Assembly (NCBI RefSeq): GCF_947500125.1
Contig: NZ_CANMRA010000011.1
Location: forward strand, 60,945 to 124,944
DNA: 64,000 nucleotides
Direction of reading: 5' to 3'
Source of the DNA: an uncultured Kocuria sp.
Lineage (GTDB): Bacteria; Actinomycetota; Actinomycetes; Actinomycetales; Micrococcaceae
Part shown: piece by piece, positions 9,163 through 19,715 of the stretch
Layout of the letters: each line of letters opens with the position of its first letter
Numbering within the stretch: the stretch's first letter is position 1
Notes under the pieces: model-generated
The model's input: only the letters and a program-made list of their open reading frames with translations
Database searches by the model: none
Told to the model about the DNA's origin: nothing
Program-made: the position numbers and the translations under genes

Positions 9163-10095
9163 ATGTCCCAGTCCGTGCCGTACGACCTCGAGCGCCCGGA
9201 CGTCCCGCCGGCGGAGGAGATCGTGGAGCTCGCGTCCCGCGCCGCCGCCGCGGACGGCGACCCGCCGTTCTCCGACCAGACCCTGGTGGACCTGCGCTCG
9301 GCGCGGGACGGCCGGGTCCGCACCGTCCTGGCGCGCTCCCACGGCGGCGAGCTCCTCGGCGCGGCCGTGCGCGTGCCCGAGCCCGACGGCGCCCACCTCG
9401 TGGAGCTCGTGGTCGGCCCCGCCCACCGCGGCGGCGGGATCGGCGCGGCGCTGGCCGGAGCCGTGGCCGCGGAGACCGCCGGCACGGTCCGCGCCTGGGC
9501 GCACGGCGGCCACCCCGCCGCCGCCGCGCTCGCCGCCCGGCACGGACTGGCCCCGGTGCGCGACCTGCACCGGCTGCTGCGCCCGCTGCAGGGCGCGGCG
9601 GACCTGCCGCTCCCCGAGGAGATGCCCGCGGGCTTCCGGCTGCGGGCGTTCGAGCCCGGCCGCGACGAGCAGGAGTGGCTGCGGGTCAACGCGGCCGCGT
9701 TCGCCGAGCACCCCGAGCAGGGCCGGATGACCCTGGAGGACCTCCGGCAGCGGGAGGCCGAGCCGTGGTTCGACCCCGCCGGCTTCCTGCTCGCCGTCCG
9801 GGAGGACGAGCCGGGGACCGTGGCCGGCTTCCACTGGACCAAGGTCCACGCCGGGGACGCCGAGCGCGGCCCGCTCGGCGAGGTGTACGCCGTGGGCGTG
9901 GCACCGGGGCACCAGGGCACGGGACTGGGCCGGGCCCTGACGGCCGCCGGGGTCAACCACCTGGCACGGCAGGGCCTGGACGAGGTCATGCTCTACGTGG
10001 ACGGCGACAACCCCGCCGCGCTGCGGCTGTACGAGGCCCTGGGGTTCCGGCCCTGGCACCTCGACGTGATGTACGCCGGGGCCCTCCCCTCCTGA
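9163..10095 (+). CDS. mshD: Mycothiol synthase
   Basis: MshD acetylates cysteinyl-GlcN-inositol in the last step of mycothiol synthesis, the actinobacterial replacement for glutathione. The 310-residue protein carries two tandem GNAT domains. The N-terminal one has VVGPAHRGGGIGAALAGAVA (about 84-103). The active C-terminal one has EVYAVGVAPGHQGTGLGRAL (about 244-263) and the ending EALGFRPWHLDVMYAG. An AGGAGG site precedes the ATG. Confidence 0.94.
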   Translation: MSQSVPYDLERPDVPPAEEIVELASRAAAADGDPPFSDQTLVDLRSARDGRVRTVLARSHGGELLGAAVRVPEPDGAHLVELVVGPAHRGGGIGAALAGAVAAETAGTVRAWAHGGHPAAAALAARHGLAPVRDLHRLLRPLQGAADLPLPEEMPAGFRLRAFEPGRDEQEWLRVNAAAFAEHPEQGRMTLEDLRQREAEPWFDPAGFLLAVREDEPGTVAGFHWTKVHAGDAERGPLGEVYAVGVAPGHQGTGLGRALTAAGVNHLARQGLDEVMLYVDGDNPAALRLYEALGFRPWHLDVMYAGALPS

Positions 10096-10149
10096 CCGCC
10101 CCGCCCGCCCCGCGCCCGGAACTGCCGGGCACGACGAGACAGGACCGTG

Positions 10150-12432
10150 ATGACCACGCACCAGCAGGACACCCCGCAGTCCGCGCCGGCCCCGGGCGCG
10201 CCCGCCCCGCCCCCCGGGTCCGGCACCGGGCCCGGGGTCCCCGACGAGCACTCCGTCCCCGACGGGGCCGCCCGGGGCCACGGTGACCGGGACCGGATCG
10301 ACGACCCCGTGCCCGCGGCCCGGCAGGTGCTGGAGGGCCGGCACGGACCCGAGCGCTTCCTGGACCGCGAGGCGAGCTGGGTCGCGTTCAACTCCCGGGT
10401 CCTGGAGCTCGCGGAGGACCCGGACCTCTTCCTCCTGGAGCGCGTGCACTTCCTGTCCATCGTGGCCTCCAACCTGGACGAGTTCTTCATGGTCCGGGTG
10501 GCGGGGCTCAAGCGGCGCATCGCCACGGGCATCGCCCGGCCGGCCGCCTCCGGGCACTCCCCCGCGGAGCAGATGGCCACGATCGCCGCACGCGCCCACG
10601 AGCTCCAGGAGCGGCACGCGCGGGCCTTCCACGACCTGGTGCGCCCCGAGCTGACCCGCCAGAACATCCACCTGATCGGGTGGGAGGACCTCGACTCCCC
10701 CACGCGGGAGCGGCTCACGCGGGACTTCCACCGCCAGGTGTTCCCCATCCTCACGCCGCTGGCCGTGGACCCGGCCCACCCGTTCCCCTACATCTCCGGG
10801 CTGAGCCTCAACCTGGCGGTGATGGTCCGCAACCCGCAGTCGGGCAAGCGGCTGTTCGCCCGTGTGAAGGTCCCGGACCAGCTGCCCCGGCTGCTCTCCG
10901 TGGACGGGACCCGCGCGTCCCGGCTGCCGCACGGCCAGGCCCGGTTCATCCCGCTCGAGGACGTCATCGCCCAGCACCTGGACGACCTCTTCCCCGGGAT
11001 GGAGGTCGAGGAGCACCAGGTGTTCCGGGTGACCCGCAACGAGGACCTGGAGGTCGAGGAGGACGACGCCGAGAACCTCCTGCAGGCGCTCGAGAAGGAG
11101 CTGCTGCGCCGCCGCTTCGGCCCCGCGGTGCGCCTGGAGGTCACGGACAGCATCAGCACGGAGGTGCTCGAGCTGCTCGTCTCCGAGCTGGGCATCGACG
11201 AGTCCGAGATCTACCGCCTGCCCGCCCCGCTGGACCTGCGCGGGCTGGGGGTCATCGCCGGGATCGACCGCCCGGAGCTGCACTACGCCCGCCACGTGGC
11301 CCACACCTCCCGCTACCTCAACGCCGCGGAGACCGCCAAGGCCGCGGACGTCTTCGCCGCGACCCGGGCCCGGGACGTGCTGCTGCACCACCCCTACGAC
11401 TCGTTCGCCACGAGCGTCCAGGCCTTCCTGGAGCAGGCCGCCGCGGACCCGAAGGTCCAGGCCATCAAGCAGACCCTCTACCGGACCTCGGGCGACTCCC
11501 CCATCGTGGACGCGCTCATCGACGCCGCCGAGGCCGGCAAGCAGGTGCTGGCGCTCGTGGAGATCAAGGCCCGCTTCGACGAGCAGGCCAACATCTCCTG
11601 GGCCCGCAAGCTCGAGCAGGCCGGGGTGCACGTGGTCTACGGCATCGTGGGACTGAAGACCCACTGCAAGCTCTCCCTCGTGGTGCGCCAGGAGGAGCAC
11701 GGGCTGCGCCGCTACGTGCACATCGGCACCGGCAACTACCACCCCTCCACCGCGCGCTTCTACGAGGACCTGGGGCTGCTCACGTGCGACCCGGAGGTCG
11801 GGGAGGACGTCTCCCGGCTGTTCAACCAGCTCTCCGGCTACGCCCCGAAGACCACCTTCCAGCGCCTGCTCGTGGCGCCCCGCTCCGTGCGCTCCGGGCT
11901 CGTCGACCTGGTCGAGGCCGAGATCCGCCACCACCGGGCGGGCCGCCCGGCCCGGATCCAGGTCAAGTGCAACTCGATCGTGGACGAGGCCGTGATCGAC
12001 GCCCTGTACCGGGCCTCGCAGGCCGGGGTGCCCGTCGACGTGGTGGTCCGGGGGATCTGCGCGCTGCGCCCCGGGGTGCCGGGGCTGAGCGAGAACATCC
12101 GGGTCCGCTCGGTGCTGGGCCGGTTCCTGGAGCACTCCCGGGTCTTCGCGTTCTGCAACGCCGGGGAGCCGCTGGTCTACATCGGCTCGGCGGACATGAT
12201 GCACCGCAACCTGGACCGCCGGGTGGAGACCCTGGTGCGGATCACGGACCCCCAGCAGGCGGAGGCGCTGGTGCGGCTGCTCGCCCGCTACGTCTCGGAC
12301 GCCACGGCCAGCTGGCACCTGGACGCCGAGGGCGTGTGGACCCGCCACCACCGGGACGCCGAGGGCAGCCCGCTCGTGGACATCCAGGAGCACCTGCTGC
12401 GCAGCCGGGCCCTCGGCCGGCCCACGGTCTGA
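10150..12432 (+). CDS. ppk1: Polyphosphate kinase 1
   Basis: PPK1 reversibly polymerises ATP gamma-phosphate into polyphosphate at the membrane. After a 45-residue Pro-rich leader comes the N-terminal domain ([19 protein letters not shown]) and the head domain ([17 protein letters not shown]). Two phospholipase D-like catalytic domains follow. The autophosphorylated His lies in [19 protein letters not shown], and the second HKD-like region is [19 protein letters not shown]. The start can be GTG 10147 or ATG 10150; ATG has better spacing from AGGAC. About 760 residues, slightly longer than usual because of the leader. Confidence 0.96.
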   Translation: MTTHQQDTPQSAPAPGAPAPPPGSGTGPGVPDEHSVPDGAARGHGDRDRIDDPVPAARQVLEGRHGPERFLDREASWVAFNSRVLELAEDPDLFLLERVHFLSIVASNLDEFFMVRVAGLKRRIATGIARPAASGHSPAEQMATIAARAHELQERHARAFHDLVRPELTRQNIHLIGWEDLDSPTRERLTRDFHRQVFPILTPLAVDPAHPFPYISGLSLNLAVMVRNPQSGKRLFARVKVPDQLPRLLSVDGTRASRLPHGQARFIPLEDVIAQHLDDLFPGMEVEEHQVFRVTRNEDLEVEEDDAENLLQALEKELLRRRFGPAVRLEVTDSISTEVLELLVSELGIDESEIYRLPAPLDLRGLGVIAGIDRPELHYARHVAHTSRYLNAAETAKAADVFAATRARDVLLHHPYDSFATSVQAFLEQAAADPKVQAIKQTLYRTSGDSPIVDALIDAAEAGKQVLALVEIKARFDEQANISWARKLEQAGVHVVYGIVGLKTHCKLSLVVRQEEHGLRRYVHIGTGNYHPSTARFYEDLGLLTCDPEVGEDVSRLFNQLSGYAPKTTFQRLLVAPRSVRSGLVDLVEAEIRHHRAGRPARIQVKCNSIVDEAVIDALYRASQAGVPVDVVVRGICALRPGVPGLSENIRVRSVLGRFLEHSRVFAFCNAGEPLVYIGSADMMHRNLDRRVETLVRITDPQQAEALVRLLARYVSDATASWHLDAEGVWTRHHRDAEGSPLVDIQEHLLRSRALGRPTV

Positions 12433-12524
12433 GCGCCGGTACCATCGTGGGGGTGCCACCCGACGGTCCGGACCGCGGGTCCCGGCACGCCCGTGCACCA
12501 CGGACAGGGGACGAAAGAGGGACC

Positions 12525-13574
12525 ATGCCCAGGACCGCCGAGAAGGCCGCCGAGAAGGCCGCAGGGATGACCGCCGAGCAGAGCACGGACGCGAGCACCG
12601 GCCGGGCGGACGCGAGGACCGGCGCGAGGAGCGCGGCGGGGAGCAGACGGCCCGCCGACGTGCTCGCGGCCGGGTGCCTGTGCTGGCGCCGGACGGGCGG
12701 CGGCCTCGAGGTTCTGCTCATCCACCGGCCGCGCTACGACGACTGGTCCTTCCCCAAGGGCAAGCAGGACGAGGGCGAGACGCTGCCCGAGACCGCCCAC
12801 CGGGAGGTCAGCGAGGAGATCGGCCTGCTCCCGCGCCTGGGGGTGCCCCTGCCCACGATCCGCTACGACGTCAAGGACGGCAGCAAGGACGTGCACTACT
12901 GGGCCGCGGAGTTCGGCCCCGGGGCACGCCCCGAGCCCGACGGCCGGGAGGTCGACGCCGTCCGTTGGGTCGGACCCGACGAGGCGCACCGGATGCTGAC
13001 CAACCCCTCCGACCGGGAGCCGCTGGCGGCCCTCGTGGAGCTGCACGAGCGCGGGGACCTCGCCACGCGCCCGGCGATCGTCGTGCGCCACGCCAAGGCG
13101 AAGCCGCGCTCGTCCTGGTCCCGGGCCGAGGGCGACCGGCCGCTGGCCGCGACCGGCAAGCGCCAGGCCCTCGCCGTGACCCGGCTGCTCCGGGCGTGGT
13201 CCCCCGAGCGGGTGCTCACCTCCCCCTGGCTGCGCTGCCTGTCCACCGTGGTGCCGTACGCGCGGAAGGCCGGGGTCCCCGTGCGGGAACGTCCTCAGCT
13301 CACGGAGGCCTCGCACAAGCGTCATCCCAAGAAGGCGGCCGCCGTGGCCCAGACCATGTTCGACAAGGACACCCCCGTGGCGCTGTGCACGCACCGCCCG
13401 GTGCTGCCCACCGTCCTCAAGGTCATCGCCCGGCACGCGAGCCCCGAGCTCGCCGCGCTGCTCCCGGCCAAGGACCCGTACCTGTCCCCCGGCGAGATGA
13501 TCGTGCTCCAGGTCTCCCGTCGGCACCGCCGCCGGGTGGTCTCCGTGGAGCTTGTGAAACCCTTCGACGACTGA
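12525..13574 (+). CDS. NUDIX hydrolase fused to histidine phosphatase (MutT1-like)
   Basis: A 349-residue two-domain protein. A basic/Ala leader of about 40 residues precedes a NUDIX domain with an intact box, [20 protein letters not shown] (about 85-104). The C-terminal histidine-phosphatase domain begins with [13 protein letters not shown] and keeps the second His region [10 protein letters not shown]. This arrangement is that of mycobacterial MutT1, which sanitises 8-oxo-dGTP and diadenosine polyphosphates. It sits 92 nt downstream of ppk1, a conserved actinobacterial pairing. Confidence 0.92.
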   Translation: MPRTAEKAAEKAAGMTAEQSTDASTGRADARTGARSAAGSRRPADVLAAGCLCWRRTGGGLEVLLIHRPRYDDWSFPKGKQDEGETLPETAHREVSEEIGLLPRLGVPLPTIRYDVKDGSKDVHYWAAEFGPGARPEPDGREVDAVRWVGPDEAHRMLTNPSDREPLAALVELHERGDLATRPAIVVRHAKAKPRSSWSRAEGDRPLAATGKRQALAVTRLLRAWSPERVLTSPWLRCLSTVVPYARKAGVPVRERPQLTEASHKRHPKKAAAVAQTMFDKDTPVALCTHRPVLPTVLKVIARHASPELAALLPAKDPYLSPGEMIVLQVSRRHRRRVVSVELVKPFDD

Positions 13575-13662
13575 CCGGCGCACGACCCGCCACGCACCGC
13601 CCTGCCGCAGCGCGTCCCCGCCACAGAACCTGCCTGCCACGAGCATTCCCGAGGAGCCCCGC

Positions 13663-14505
13663 ATGACCTCCCCCGCCCCCGCGCCCGCCCCGGTGCCGAC
13701 TCCCTACGAGGACCTCCTGCGCGAGGTCCTCGAGCACGGCGTGCACAAGTCCGACCGCACGGGCACCGGGACGCGCAGCGTCTTCGGGCGCCAGATCCGC
13801 TTCGACCTGGCGGAGTCCTTCCCGCTGCTCACCACCAAGCGCGTGCACTTCAGGTCGCTGGCCCTCGAGCTGCTGTGGTTCCTGCGCGGGGACTCCAACG
13901 TGCGGTGGCTGCAGGAGCGGGGCGTGTCCATCTGGGACGAGTGGGCGGACCCGGACGGGGAGCTCGGACCGGTCTACGGCGTGCAGTGGCGGTCCTGGCC
14001 CACCGCCGACGGCGGGTCGATCGACCAGATCGCCAAGGTCGTGGAGCAGATCCGCACGAACCCCGACTCGCGGCGCCACGTGGTGACCGCGTGGAACCCC
14101 GCCGAGGTGGACGAGATGGCCCTGCCGCCGTGCCACGCGCTGTTCCAGTTCTACGTCGAGCCCCGGGAGGACGGGCCGGGCCGGCTGTCCTGCCAGCTCT
14201 ACCAGCGCTCCGCGGACATGTTCCTGGGCGTGCCGTTCAACATCGCCTCCTACGCCCTGCTCACCGTCATGGTCGCCCAACAGACCGATCTCGTGCCCGG
14301 GGAGTTCGTCTGGACCGGCGGGGACTGCCACGTGTACGACAACCACGTGGCGCAGGTCCGTGAGCAGCTCTCGCGGGAGCCCTACCCCTATCCGCGGCTG
14401 CGGCTCGCCCGGCGGCCCGCCACCGTGTTCGACTACGAGTTCGAGGACTTCGAGGTCCTCGACTACCGCCACCACCCGGCGATCAAGGCCCCGGTGGCCG
14501 TATGA
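13663..14505 (+). CDS. thyA: Thymidylate synthase ThyA
   Basis: ThyA methylates dUMP to dTMP using methylene-tetrahydrofolate. The 280-residue protein shows [20 protein letters not shown], the nucleophile Cys157 in [35 protein letters not shown] and a C-terminal KAPVAV. All expected catalytic segments are present. Its last codons overlap the folA ATG by 4 nt, so the dTMP-cycle enzymes are translationally coupled. Confidence 0.97.
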   Translation: MTSPAPAPAPVPTPYEDLLREVLEHGVHKSDRTGTGTRSVFGRQIRFDLAESFPLLTTKRVHFRSLALELLWFLRGDSNVRWLQERGVSIWDEWADPDGELGPVYGVQWRSWPTADGGSIDQIAKVVEQIRTNPDSRRHVVTAWNPAEVDEMALPPCHALFQFYVEPREDGPGRLSCQLYQRSADMFLGVPFNIASYALLTVMVAQQTDLVPGEFVWTGGDCHVYDNHVAQVREQLSREPYPYPRLRLARRPATVFDYEFEDFEVLDYRHHPAIKAPVAV

Positions 14506-15125
14506 CCGCCGTGCCGGGCTCGGCCGGCCCGTCCGGCCCCGCCGGGACGGTCGGGGCGATCTGGGCGCAGACCGTCGAGGGCGTCATCGGCCGTGCGGGG
14601 TCGATGCCCTGGTCGCTGCCGGAGGACCTGGCCTTCTTCCGGCGCACCACCACCGGCCACCCGGTGATCATGGGCCGGCGCACGTGGGAGTCCTTCCCGG
14701 AGCGCTTCCGGCCCCTGCCGGGACGGACCAACATCGTCATCACCTCCTCCCCCGAGCGGGTGGCCCGGGGGTCCGATCCCGGCGCGGTGCTGACCGCGGC
14801 GTCGTACGCCGAGGCCGTGCGCCTGGCGCGCACGAGTCCCGGGGCGGAGCGGATCTGGGTGATCGGCGGCGGAGAGGTCTACCGGCAGGCCCTCGCGGAC
14901 GCCGAGCACCCGGTGACGGAGGCGCTCGTGACCGTCATCGACCTCGACGCCGACGGGGACACGCACGCCCCGGCGCTCGACGACGCATGGGCCACGGAGC
15001 CGGTCGTGGGCCCGTCTGTGTCCCGCACCGGCCTGGGCTACCGGATCGACCGGCGCACGCGCGGCCGGCGCGGCCCCGGCGGACGGGCGGGCGGTTCCGG
15101 CAGCGGAGCGACTCCGGTAGCGTGA
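14502..15125 (+). CDS. folA: Dihydrofolate reductase
   Basis: DHFR regenerates tetrahydrofolate used by ThyA. The 207-residue protein has an Ala/Gly/Pro-rich start, then [20 protein letters not shown] (substrate/Met20 loop), [12 protein letters not shown] and [20 protein letters not shown]. The cofactor-site segment is [15 protein letters not shown] basic Arg/Gly-rich tail of about 20 residues is longer than in most DHFRs. The start overlaps the thyA stop (ATGA). Confidence 0.95.
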   Translation: MTAVPGSAGPSGPAGTVGAIWAQTVEGVIGRAGSMPWSLPEDLAFFRRTTTGHPVIMGRRTWESFPERFRPLPGRTNIVITSSPERVARGSDPGAVLTAASYAEAVRLARTSPGAERIWVIGGGEVYRQALADAEHPVTEALVTVIDLDADGDTHAPALDDAWATEPVVGPSVSRTGLGYRIDRRTRGRRGPGGRAGGSGSGATPVA

Positions 15126-15151
15126 GCTGCACCACGACCAGGAGGACCACC

Positions 15152-15544
15152 GTGACCGCTTTGCACCCCGACCCCGCGATCCGGGACGACGAGCAGCTGC
15201 ACGTCGTGAAGAACACGGACCTCGACCGCTACGAGCTGTGGCGGGGGGAGCAGTTCATCGGCTTCGAGGGCTTCCAGGACCACGAGGACGGCACGGTCGA
15301 GCTCCTGCACACCATCATCGGCGAGCAGTTCGGCCGGCAGGGCTATGCGCGCACCCTCGTCACGCTGCTGCTGGACGGCTTCCGGGAGGAGGGCGTCGCA
15401 GTGCGTCCCACGTGCCCCTACGTCCAGGACTACCTCCACCGCTTCCCGCAGTACCAGCAGGTCGTGGCCCCGGGCTTCGAGCTCCCGCCGGCGCAGAAGG
15501 TGAAGGAGAAGCGGCGGCGCTGGGCCCTCCACCGCGCCCACTAG
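15152..15544 (+). CDS. YjdJ/GtcR-type small GNAT acetyltransferase-like protein
   Basis: A 130-residue protein of the small GNAT (YjdJ-like) family. Core segments are [41 protein letters not shown] (the acyl-CoA loop) and [20 protein letters not shown], which ends the family domain. A basic tail [13 protein letters not shown] follows. The start is GTG 15152 with AGGAGGA 7-8 nt upstream. Substrate is unknown; some members act on intracellular metabolites or are poorly active. Confidence 0.85.
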   Translation: MTALHPDPAIRDDEQLHVVKNTDLDRYELWRGEQFIGFEGFQDHEDGTVELLHTIIGEQFGRQGYARTLVTLLLDGFREEGVAVRPTCPYVQDYLHRFPQYQQVVAPGFELPPAQKVKEKRRRWALHRAH

Positions 15545-15547
15545 ACT
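15542..15547 (+). promoter_or_regulatory. -10 box of leaderless asd
   Basis: TAGACT lies exactly 7 nt before the asd ATG (15555), so transcription would begin at or next to the start codon. It overlaps the stop region of the upstream gene. Confidence 0.6.
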
Positions 15548-15554
15548 GGGGGCC

Positions 15555-16697
15555 ATGACTTTTCGCTCAGGTGATTCGGTAGGGTTCGTCGGCTGGCGGG
15601 GCATGGTGGGCTCCGTGCTCATGCAGCGCATGCAGGAGGAGGGGGACTTCTCGGGGATCACCCCGGTGTTCTTCTCCACCTCCAGCGCCGGCCGGCCCGC
15701 CCCGTCGTTCGCCGGGGACGCCGGCACGCTGCAGGACGCCTACGACCTCGAGACCCTGGCCAAGCTGCCCGTGATCGTCACCGCCCAGGGCGGGGACTAC
15801 ACCAAGGACGTGCACGGCCGGCTCCGCGCCGCCGGGTGGGACGGGCTGTGGATTGACGCCGCCTCGACCCTGCGGATGAACGACGACGCCATCATCGTCC
15901 TGGACCCCGTCAACCGGGACGTCATCGACCGCGGTCTCGCGAGCGGCGTGAAGGACTTCGTGGGCGGCAACTGCACGGTGTCCTGCCTGCTCATGGGGCT
16001 GGGCGGGCTGTTCCGCAACGACCTGGTGGAGTGGGCCACGTCGATGACCTACCAGGCGGCCTCGGGCGGCGGCGCCCGGCACATGCGCGAGGTGCTGGCG
16101 CAGTTCGGCGCCCTCCACGGCGTCGTCGCGGACGAGCTGGCCGATCCCGCCTCCGCGATCCTGGACATCGACCGCAAGGTGCTCGAGACCCAGCGCGGCG
16201 ACGCCCTGGACACCTCGATGTTCGGCGCGCCCCTGTCCGGCTCCCTCATCCCCTGGATCGACGCCGACCTCGGCAACGGGCAGTCCCGCGAGGAGTGGAA
16301 GTCCGCGGCCGAGACCAACAAGATCCTCGGCCGCACGGACCGGTTCGCCCAGGACTGGGTGCCCATGGACGGGCTGTGCGTGCGGATCGCCACGATGCGC
16401 TCGCACTCCCAGGCCCTCACGATCAAGCTGCGGGAGGACCTGCCCGTGGAGGAGATCGAGCGGATCGTCGACGCCGACAACGAGTGGGCCACCGTGGTGC
16501 CCAACACCAAGGAGGACTCGATGCGGGACCTCACCCCCGTGGCGACCTCCGGAACCTTGGACATCCCTGTGGGCCGGATCCGCAAGCTCTCCATGGGTCC
16601 GGGCTACATCAGCGCCTTCACGATCGGCGACCAGCTGCTGTGGGGCGCGGCCGAGCCGCTGCGCCGCATGCTGCGCATCGCCACCGGCACCCTGTAG
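15555..16697 (+). CDS. asd: Aspartate-semialdehyde dehydrogenase
   Basis: Asd reduces aspartyl phosphate to aspartate semialdehyde for lysine/diaminopimelate, threonine and methionine synthesis. The 380-residue protein is the long (Gram-negative-type) form. It has the NADP loop [18 protein letters not shown], catalytic Cys140 in [28 protein letters not shown] and the later [16 protein letters not shown] with the catalytic His. Leaderless start: TAGACT is 7 nt upstream and there is no Shine-Dalgarno. A GntR gene follows 3 nt after the stop. Confidence 0.96.
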   Translation: MTFRSGDSVGFVGWRGMVGSVLMQRMQEEGDFSGITPVFFSTSSAGRPAPSFAGDAGTLQDAYDLETLAKLPVIVTAQGGDYTKDVHGRLRAAGWDGLWIDAASTLRMNDDAIIVLDPVNRDVIDRGLASGVKDFVGGNCTVSCLLMGLGGLFRNDLVEWATSMTYQAASGGGARHMREVLAQFGALHGVVADELADPASAILDIDRKVLETQRGDALDTSMFGAPLSGSLIPWIDADLGNGQSREEWKSAAETNKILGRTDRFAQDWVPMDGLCVRIATMRSHSQALTIKLREDLPVEEIERIVDADNEWATVVPNTKEDSMRDLTPVATSGTLDIPVGRIRKLSMGPGYISAFTIGDQLLWGAAEPLRRMLRIATGTL

Positions 16698-16700
16698 CCG

Positions 16701-17081
16701 GTGGCGGAGACCTCGATCCCGCCGGGGCTGGCGCTCGACGCGGGCGACATCCGTCCACCGTCGGAGCAGCTCAAGCACCGGGTGCAGCAGGGGCGCACGG
16801 ACGGCACCCTGCCCGCCGGCACCCGGCTCCCGCCGGTGCGCCGGCTCGCCGAGGCGCTCGGCCTGGCGGCCGGCACCGTGGCCAAGGCCTACCGCGAGCT
16901 CGAGGCCGCCGGCGTGATCGAGACCCGGGGCCGTCAGGGCAGCTTCGTGCGCGCCGCGGACCGGACCGAGGACCTGGCGGTGCAGGCCGCCCGCCGCTAC
17001 GCCGCCGAGATCGCGGACCTCGGGCTCCCGGCCGAGCGGGCCCTCGAGCTGGTGGCCGCGCAGCTGGGCCGCTCCCGCTGA
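16701..17081 (+). CDS. GntR-family regulator, YtrA-like
   Basis: A 126-residue winged-helix regulator starting at GTG, 3 nt after asd. The GntR DNA-binding signature is PPSEQLKHRVQQGRTDGTLP followed by LPPVRRLAEALGLAAGTVAK and TRGRQGSFV. The C-terminal part is only about 45 residues and helical, as in the YtrA subgroup, which often controls ABC transporters. No such transporter is adjacent, so its target is unknown. Confidence 0.88.
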   Translation: MAETSIPPGLALDAGDIRPPSEQLKHRVQQGRTDGTLPAGTRLPPVRRLAEALGLAAGTVAKAYRELEAAGVIETRGRQGSFVRAADRTEDLAVQAARRYAAEIADLGLPAERALELVAAQLGRSR

Positions 17082-17221
17082 CCGGCTGACCCGGTCCGGG
17101 CGGCTGACCGGGGCACCGGTCCTGGCTCCAGGGTCCCGGGCCCACGGGTGCGGCATGCCCGGCACATGGCGGCCCGGACCCCGGCCCGGATCCCCGGGAC
17201 CGCAGGTGCCGGGGCCCTGGT

Positions 17222-17617
17222 TCAGGCCCCCGGGCTCCGCAGGTGCCGGGGGCCCGGCACGAGATTGCCCGGTCCGGCGAGGGCCCGGCGGTGGCGCCCC
17301 TCGGCCGTGCGGGCCAGCCACCACCGCCACCCGCGCATGACCTGCCCCTTCGCCCACTGGTTGAGCCGGTGCGCCCAGTGGAACTCGGTGCCCCAGATGC
17401 CGAGCCCCAGGAAGATGGCGAGCCACCCCGGGCCGGGCGTCACGAGCATGATCAGCCCCGCCAGGACGAAGACGCCCCCGAGGACCGTCACGAGCGTCCG
17501 GTAGGCCGCGAACAGCAGGGGGTGCCCGCGCGACCAGCGGCGCAGCCGGCCCAGGGCCTGCCGCACGCGGCTGTCGGAGCTCTCCCCCTGGGCGATCTCC
17601 TCCTCGAGGCTGCTCAC
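17222..17617 (-). CDS. TIGR02611-type (PGPGW) membrane protein
   Basis: A 131-residue protein with two close transmembrane helices around the signature VTPGPGWLAIFLGLGIWGTE. It is preceded by an amphipathic, charged N-terminus (SSLEEEIAQGESSDSRVRQA) and followed by a basic tail. Function of the family is unknown. GTG 17617 starts 8 nt after the murB stop, so it belongs to the murB transcription unit. The last 20 codons fall in a GC-rich direct repeat (CCGCAGGTGCCGGGG copies near 17202 and 17236), so the C-terminus may be an extension. Confidence 0.85.
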   Translation of the reverse strand: MSSLEEEIAQGESSDSRVRQALGRLRRWSRGHPLLFAAYRTLVTVLGGVFVLAGLIMLVTPGPGWLAIFLGLGIWGTEFHWAHRLNQWAKGQVMRGWRWWLARTAEGRHRRALAGPGNLVPGPRHLRSPGA

Positions 17618-17624
17618 GGCCGCC

Positions 17625-18740
17625 TCAGACCGCCGTGCCCACGATGACGGGCTCGGCGACGAGGTCCACCCCGTAGACGGACGCGACGCCGTCGCGCACC
17701 GTCCGGGCCAGGGCCATGAGGTCCTGCGCGGAGGCGCCGCCGCGGTTGGTGAGGGCCAGCGTGTGCTTGGTGGACAGCGAGGCGCGCCCCCCGGCGACCG
17801 CGGCGCCGTCGAGGTCCAGGAGCTCGTTGCGGGTTCCGGGCAGACCGAAGCCCTTGCCGAAGCCCGCGTGGTCGATGAGCCACGCGGCCGAGAGCTTGAC
17901 CCGGCCCTCGAGCGGGCGCCCCGCCGCGTCCACCACGGGGAAGCGGGGGGCATCCGCGGGCAGGCGCTCCCCCAGGGCGTCCGCCGGGAGGATCGGGTTC
18001 GTGAAGAACGAGCCCGTGCTGTAGGTGTCGCGGTCGTCGGGGTCGAGGACCATGCCCTTGCCCGCGCGCAGGGACAGGACGGTCTCCCGCACCCGGCCTA
18101 GCGGGGCGCGCTCCCCCACCTGGACGCCGAGCCGGCGGGCGAGCTCGCCGTAGCGCACCGGGGCGCTGTCGGTGCCGTGCCCGAGCCGGAACCGCACCGC
18201 GAGCACCACGAAGCGCGGGGAGCCGGCCACCGTGCTGCGCTTGAGGGCGGAGTCCCGGTAGGAGAACGCCAGGTCGGCCGGGGCGAACTCCCGCACGCGC
18301 CGCTCCTGGCGGTCCCAGGCCCGCACCAGCTCGACGGTCTGGGCCACCTCCTGGCCGTAGGCCCCCACGTTCTGCACGGGGGTGGCGCCCGTGGTGCCGG
18401 GGATGCCGGACAGGGCCTCGATGCCGACCAGCCCCTCGGCCACGGCCTGTGCCACGAGCTCGTCCCACGAGTGCCCGGCCTGGACCTCCAGGAGAGCGCT
18501 CCCGGCGTCGTCGTCGAGGACCTCGACGCCGCGCGACGCCACGTGCACCACGGTCCCCGCGAACCCGGCGTCGGCCGCGATGAGGTTGGAGCCGCCCCCG
18601 ACCACGAGCACGTCCCGCCCGGCGGCGTCGGCCGCCGCGACGGCGTCGACGACCTCCTGCTCGGACTCCGCCCGCACGTAGTGGCGGGCGGGCCCGCCCA
18701 CGGCGGCGGTCGTGAGGTCTGCGATGCGAGGGGACGTCAT
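17625..18740 (-). CDS. murB: UDP-N-acetylenolpyruvoylglucosamine reductase
   Basis: MurB is the FAD/NADPH enzyme that makes UDP-MurNAc in peptidoglycan synthesis. The 371-residue protein has the FAD-binding segment VLVVGGGSNLIAADAGFAGT, GIEALSGIPGTTGATPVQNV, and YRDSALKRSTV. The catalytic Ser region is TYSTGSFFTNPILPAD, followed by AAWLIDHAGFGKGFGLPGTR. It is the type II-like actinobacterial form. It precedes the PGPGW membrane protein and lies 44 nt after the dehydratase pair. Confidence 0.96.
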   Translation of the reverse strand: MTSPRIADLTTAAVGGPARHYVRAESEQEVVDAVAAADAAGRDVLVVGGGSNLIAADAGFAGTVVHVASRGVEVLDDDAGSALLEVQAGHSWDELVAQAVAEGLVGIEALSGIPGTTGATPVQNVGAYGQEVAQTVELVRAWDRQERRVREFAPADLAFSYRDSALKRSTVAGSPRFVVLAVRFRLGHGTDSAPVRYGELARRLGVQVGERAPLGRVRETVLSLRAGKGMVLDPDDRDTYSTGSFFTNPILPADALGERLPADAPRFPVVDAAGRPLEGRVKLSAAWLIDHAGFGKGFGLPGTRNELLDLDGAAVAGGRASLSTKHTLALTNRGGASAQDLMALARTVRDGVASVYGVDLVAEPVIVGTAV

Positions 18741-18783
18741 GGCGACCAGTTTATCGGGCGGCCCGCGCCACCGCGGCCGTGGC

Positions 18784-19269
18784 TCACCCCAGCCGCACCA
18801 CGGCCTGGGCCTTGACGAGCACCTTCAGCGGGGCGGCGGTCGCCGGGTCGGCGCCCTCCGCGGAGAGGTCGGGGGCCGTCACGGTGAGGTCGACGCGCAC
18901 GGTGCGGGCGGCGTCGTCGAGGGCCCCGATCTTTCCGGAGACCGTGAGGGCCGTGGACGCCTCGACCGCGGTCCCGAAGCGGTTGGGGACGACCACCGGC
19001 TTGGTGAAGCGCGTCTGGTAGTCGACGACGGCGCCCGGGTCGCCGGCCCAGTCGGTCACGAGCTGCACGGCCGCACCCATCGTGAGCATCCCGTGGGCGA
19101 TGACGTCGGGCAGGTCCACGGAACGGGCGAACTCCTCGTTCCAGTGGATGGGGTTGAGGTCCCCGGAGGCCCCCGCGTACCGGACCAGGTCCGCGCGGGA
19201 GAGCTCGATCCGCCGCTCCCCGATCTCCTGGCCCTTCTCGAGGCTGTCGAAGTCGATGCTCATGGTCAC
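18784..19269 (-). CDS. MaoC-type dehydratase, HadB-like subunit
   Basis: A 161-residue hot-dog-fold protein. The hydratase-2 catalytic motif is AGASGDLNPIHWNEEFARSV, with Asp and His, and is followed by HGMLTMGAAVQLVTDW. It resembles the catalytic HadB subunit of actinobacterial (3R)-hydroxyacyl dehydratases. GTG 19269 overlaps the upstream stop (GTGA) and ATG 19263 is an alternative with better ribosome-site spacing. Together with the 149-residue partner it should form a HadAB heterodimer. This lineage probably lacks mycolic acids, so the role is likely in ordinary fatty-acid or other acyl metabolism. Confidence 0.87.
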   Translation of the reverse strand: MTMSIDFDSLEKGQEIGERRIELSRADLVRYAGASGDLNPIHWNEEFARSVDLPDVIAHGMLTMGAAVQLVTDWAGDPGAVVDYQTRFTKPVVVPNRFGTAVEASTALTVSGKIGALDDAARTVRVDLTVTAPDLSAEGADPATAAPLKVLVKAQAVVRLG

Positions 19270-19715
19270 TGGTCCTCTCCTCGCACCAGCAGGGACGACA
19301 CGGCGGTGGCGACGTGCTCGCCGTCCGCGGCGCGGATCTCGGCGCGGGACGTCACCATCGCCCCGGAGCCCATGGCCCGGACCTGGTCCACGTGCAGCTC
19401 GGCCACGAGCTCGTCGCCGGCGACGATCGGGCGGTGGTGGGTGAAGCGCTGGTCGGCGTGGACCACGCGCGAGAAGTCGATGCCGGCCTCGGGATCGGCG
19501 ATCAGCGCGGCGTCGGCGCGCTGGGCCACCACGATCGCGAAGGTGGGGGGCGCGACGAGGTCGGGGTGGCCGAGGGACCGGGCCGCCTCGACGTCGTGGT
19601 GGGCGGGGTGGCCGGCCTGGACGGCGCGGGCGAAGTCACGGATCGCCTCCCGTCCGACGCTGTAGGGCTCGGCCGGCGGGTAGGTCCGCCCGACCAGATC
19701 GGGGTTCACGGGCAT
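19266..19715 (-). CDS. MaoC N-terminal-type dehydratase, HadA-like subunit
   Basis: A 149-residue hot-dog-fold protein lacking the catalytic Asp-x4-His hydratase motif, as expected of the substrate-binding HadA-type partner. Recognisable parts are NPDLVGRTYPPAEPYSVGRE at the N-terminus, GHPDLVAPPTFAIVVAQRAD, and VVHADQRFTHHRPIVAGDEL. It overlaps the HadB-like gene by 4 nt. In many actinobacteria this pair lies between tRNA-Thr/Met-rpmG and tRNA-Trp-secE, which is broadly the arrangement here. Confidence 0.87.
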   Translation of the reverse strand: MPVNPDLVGRTYPPAEPYSVGREAIRDFARAVQAGHPAHHDVEAARSLGHPDLVAPPTFAIVVAQRADAALIADPEAGIDFSRVVHADQRFTHHRPIVAGDELVAELHVDQVRAMGSGAMVTSRAEIRAADGEHVATAVSSLLVRGEDQ

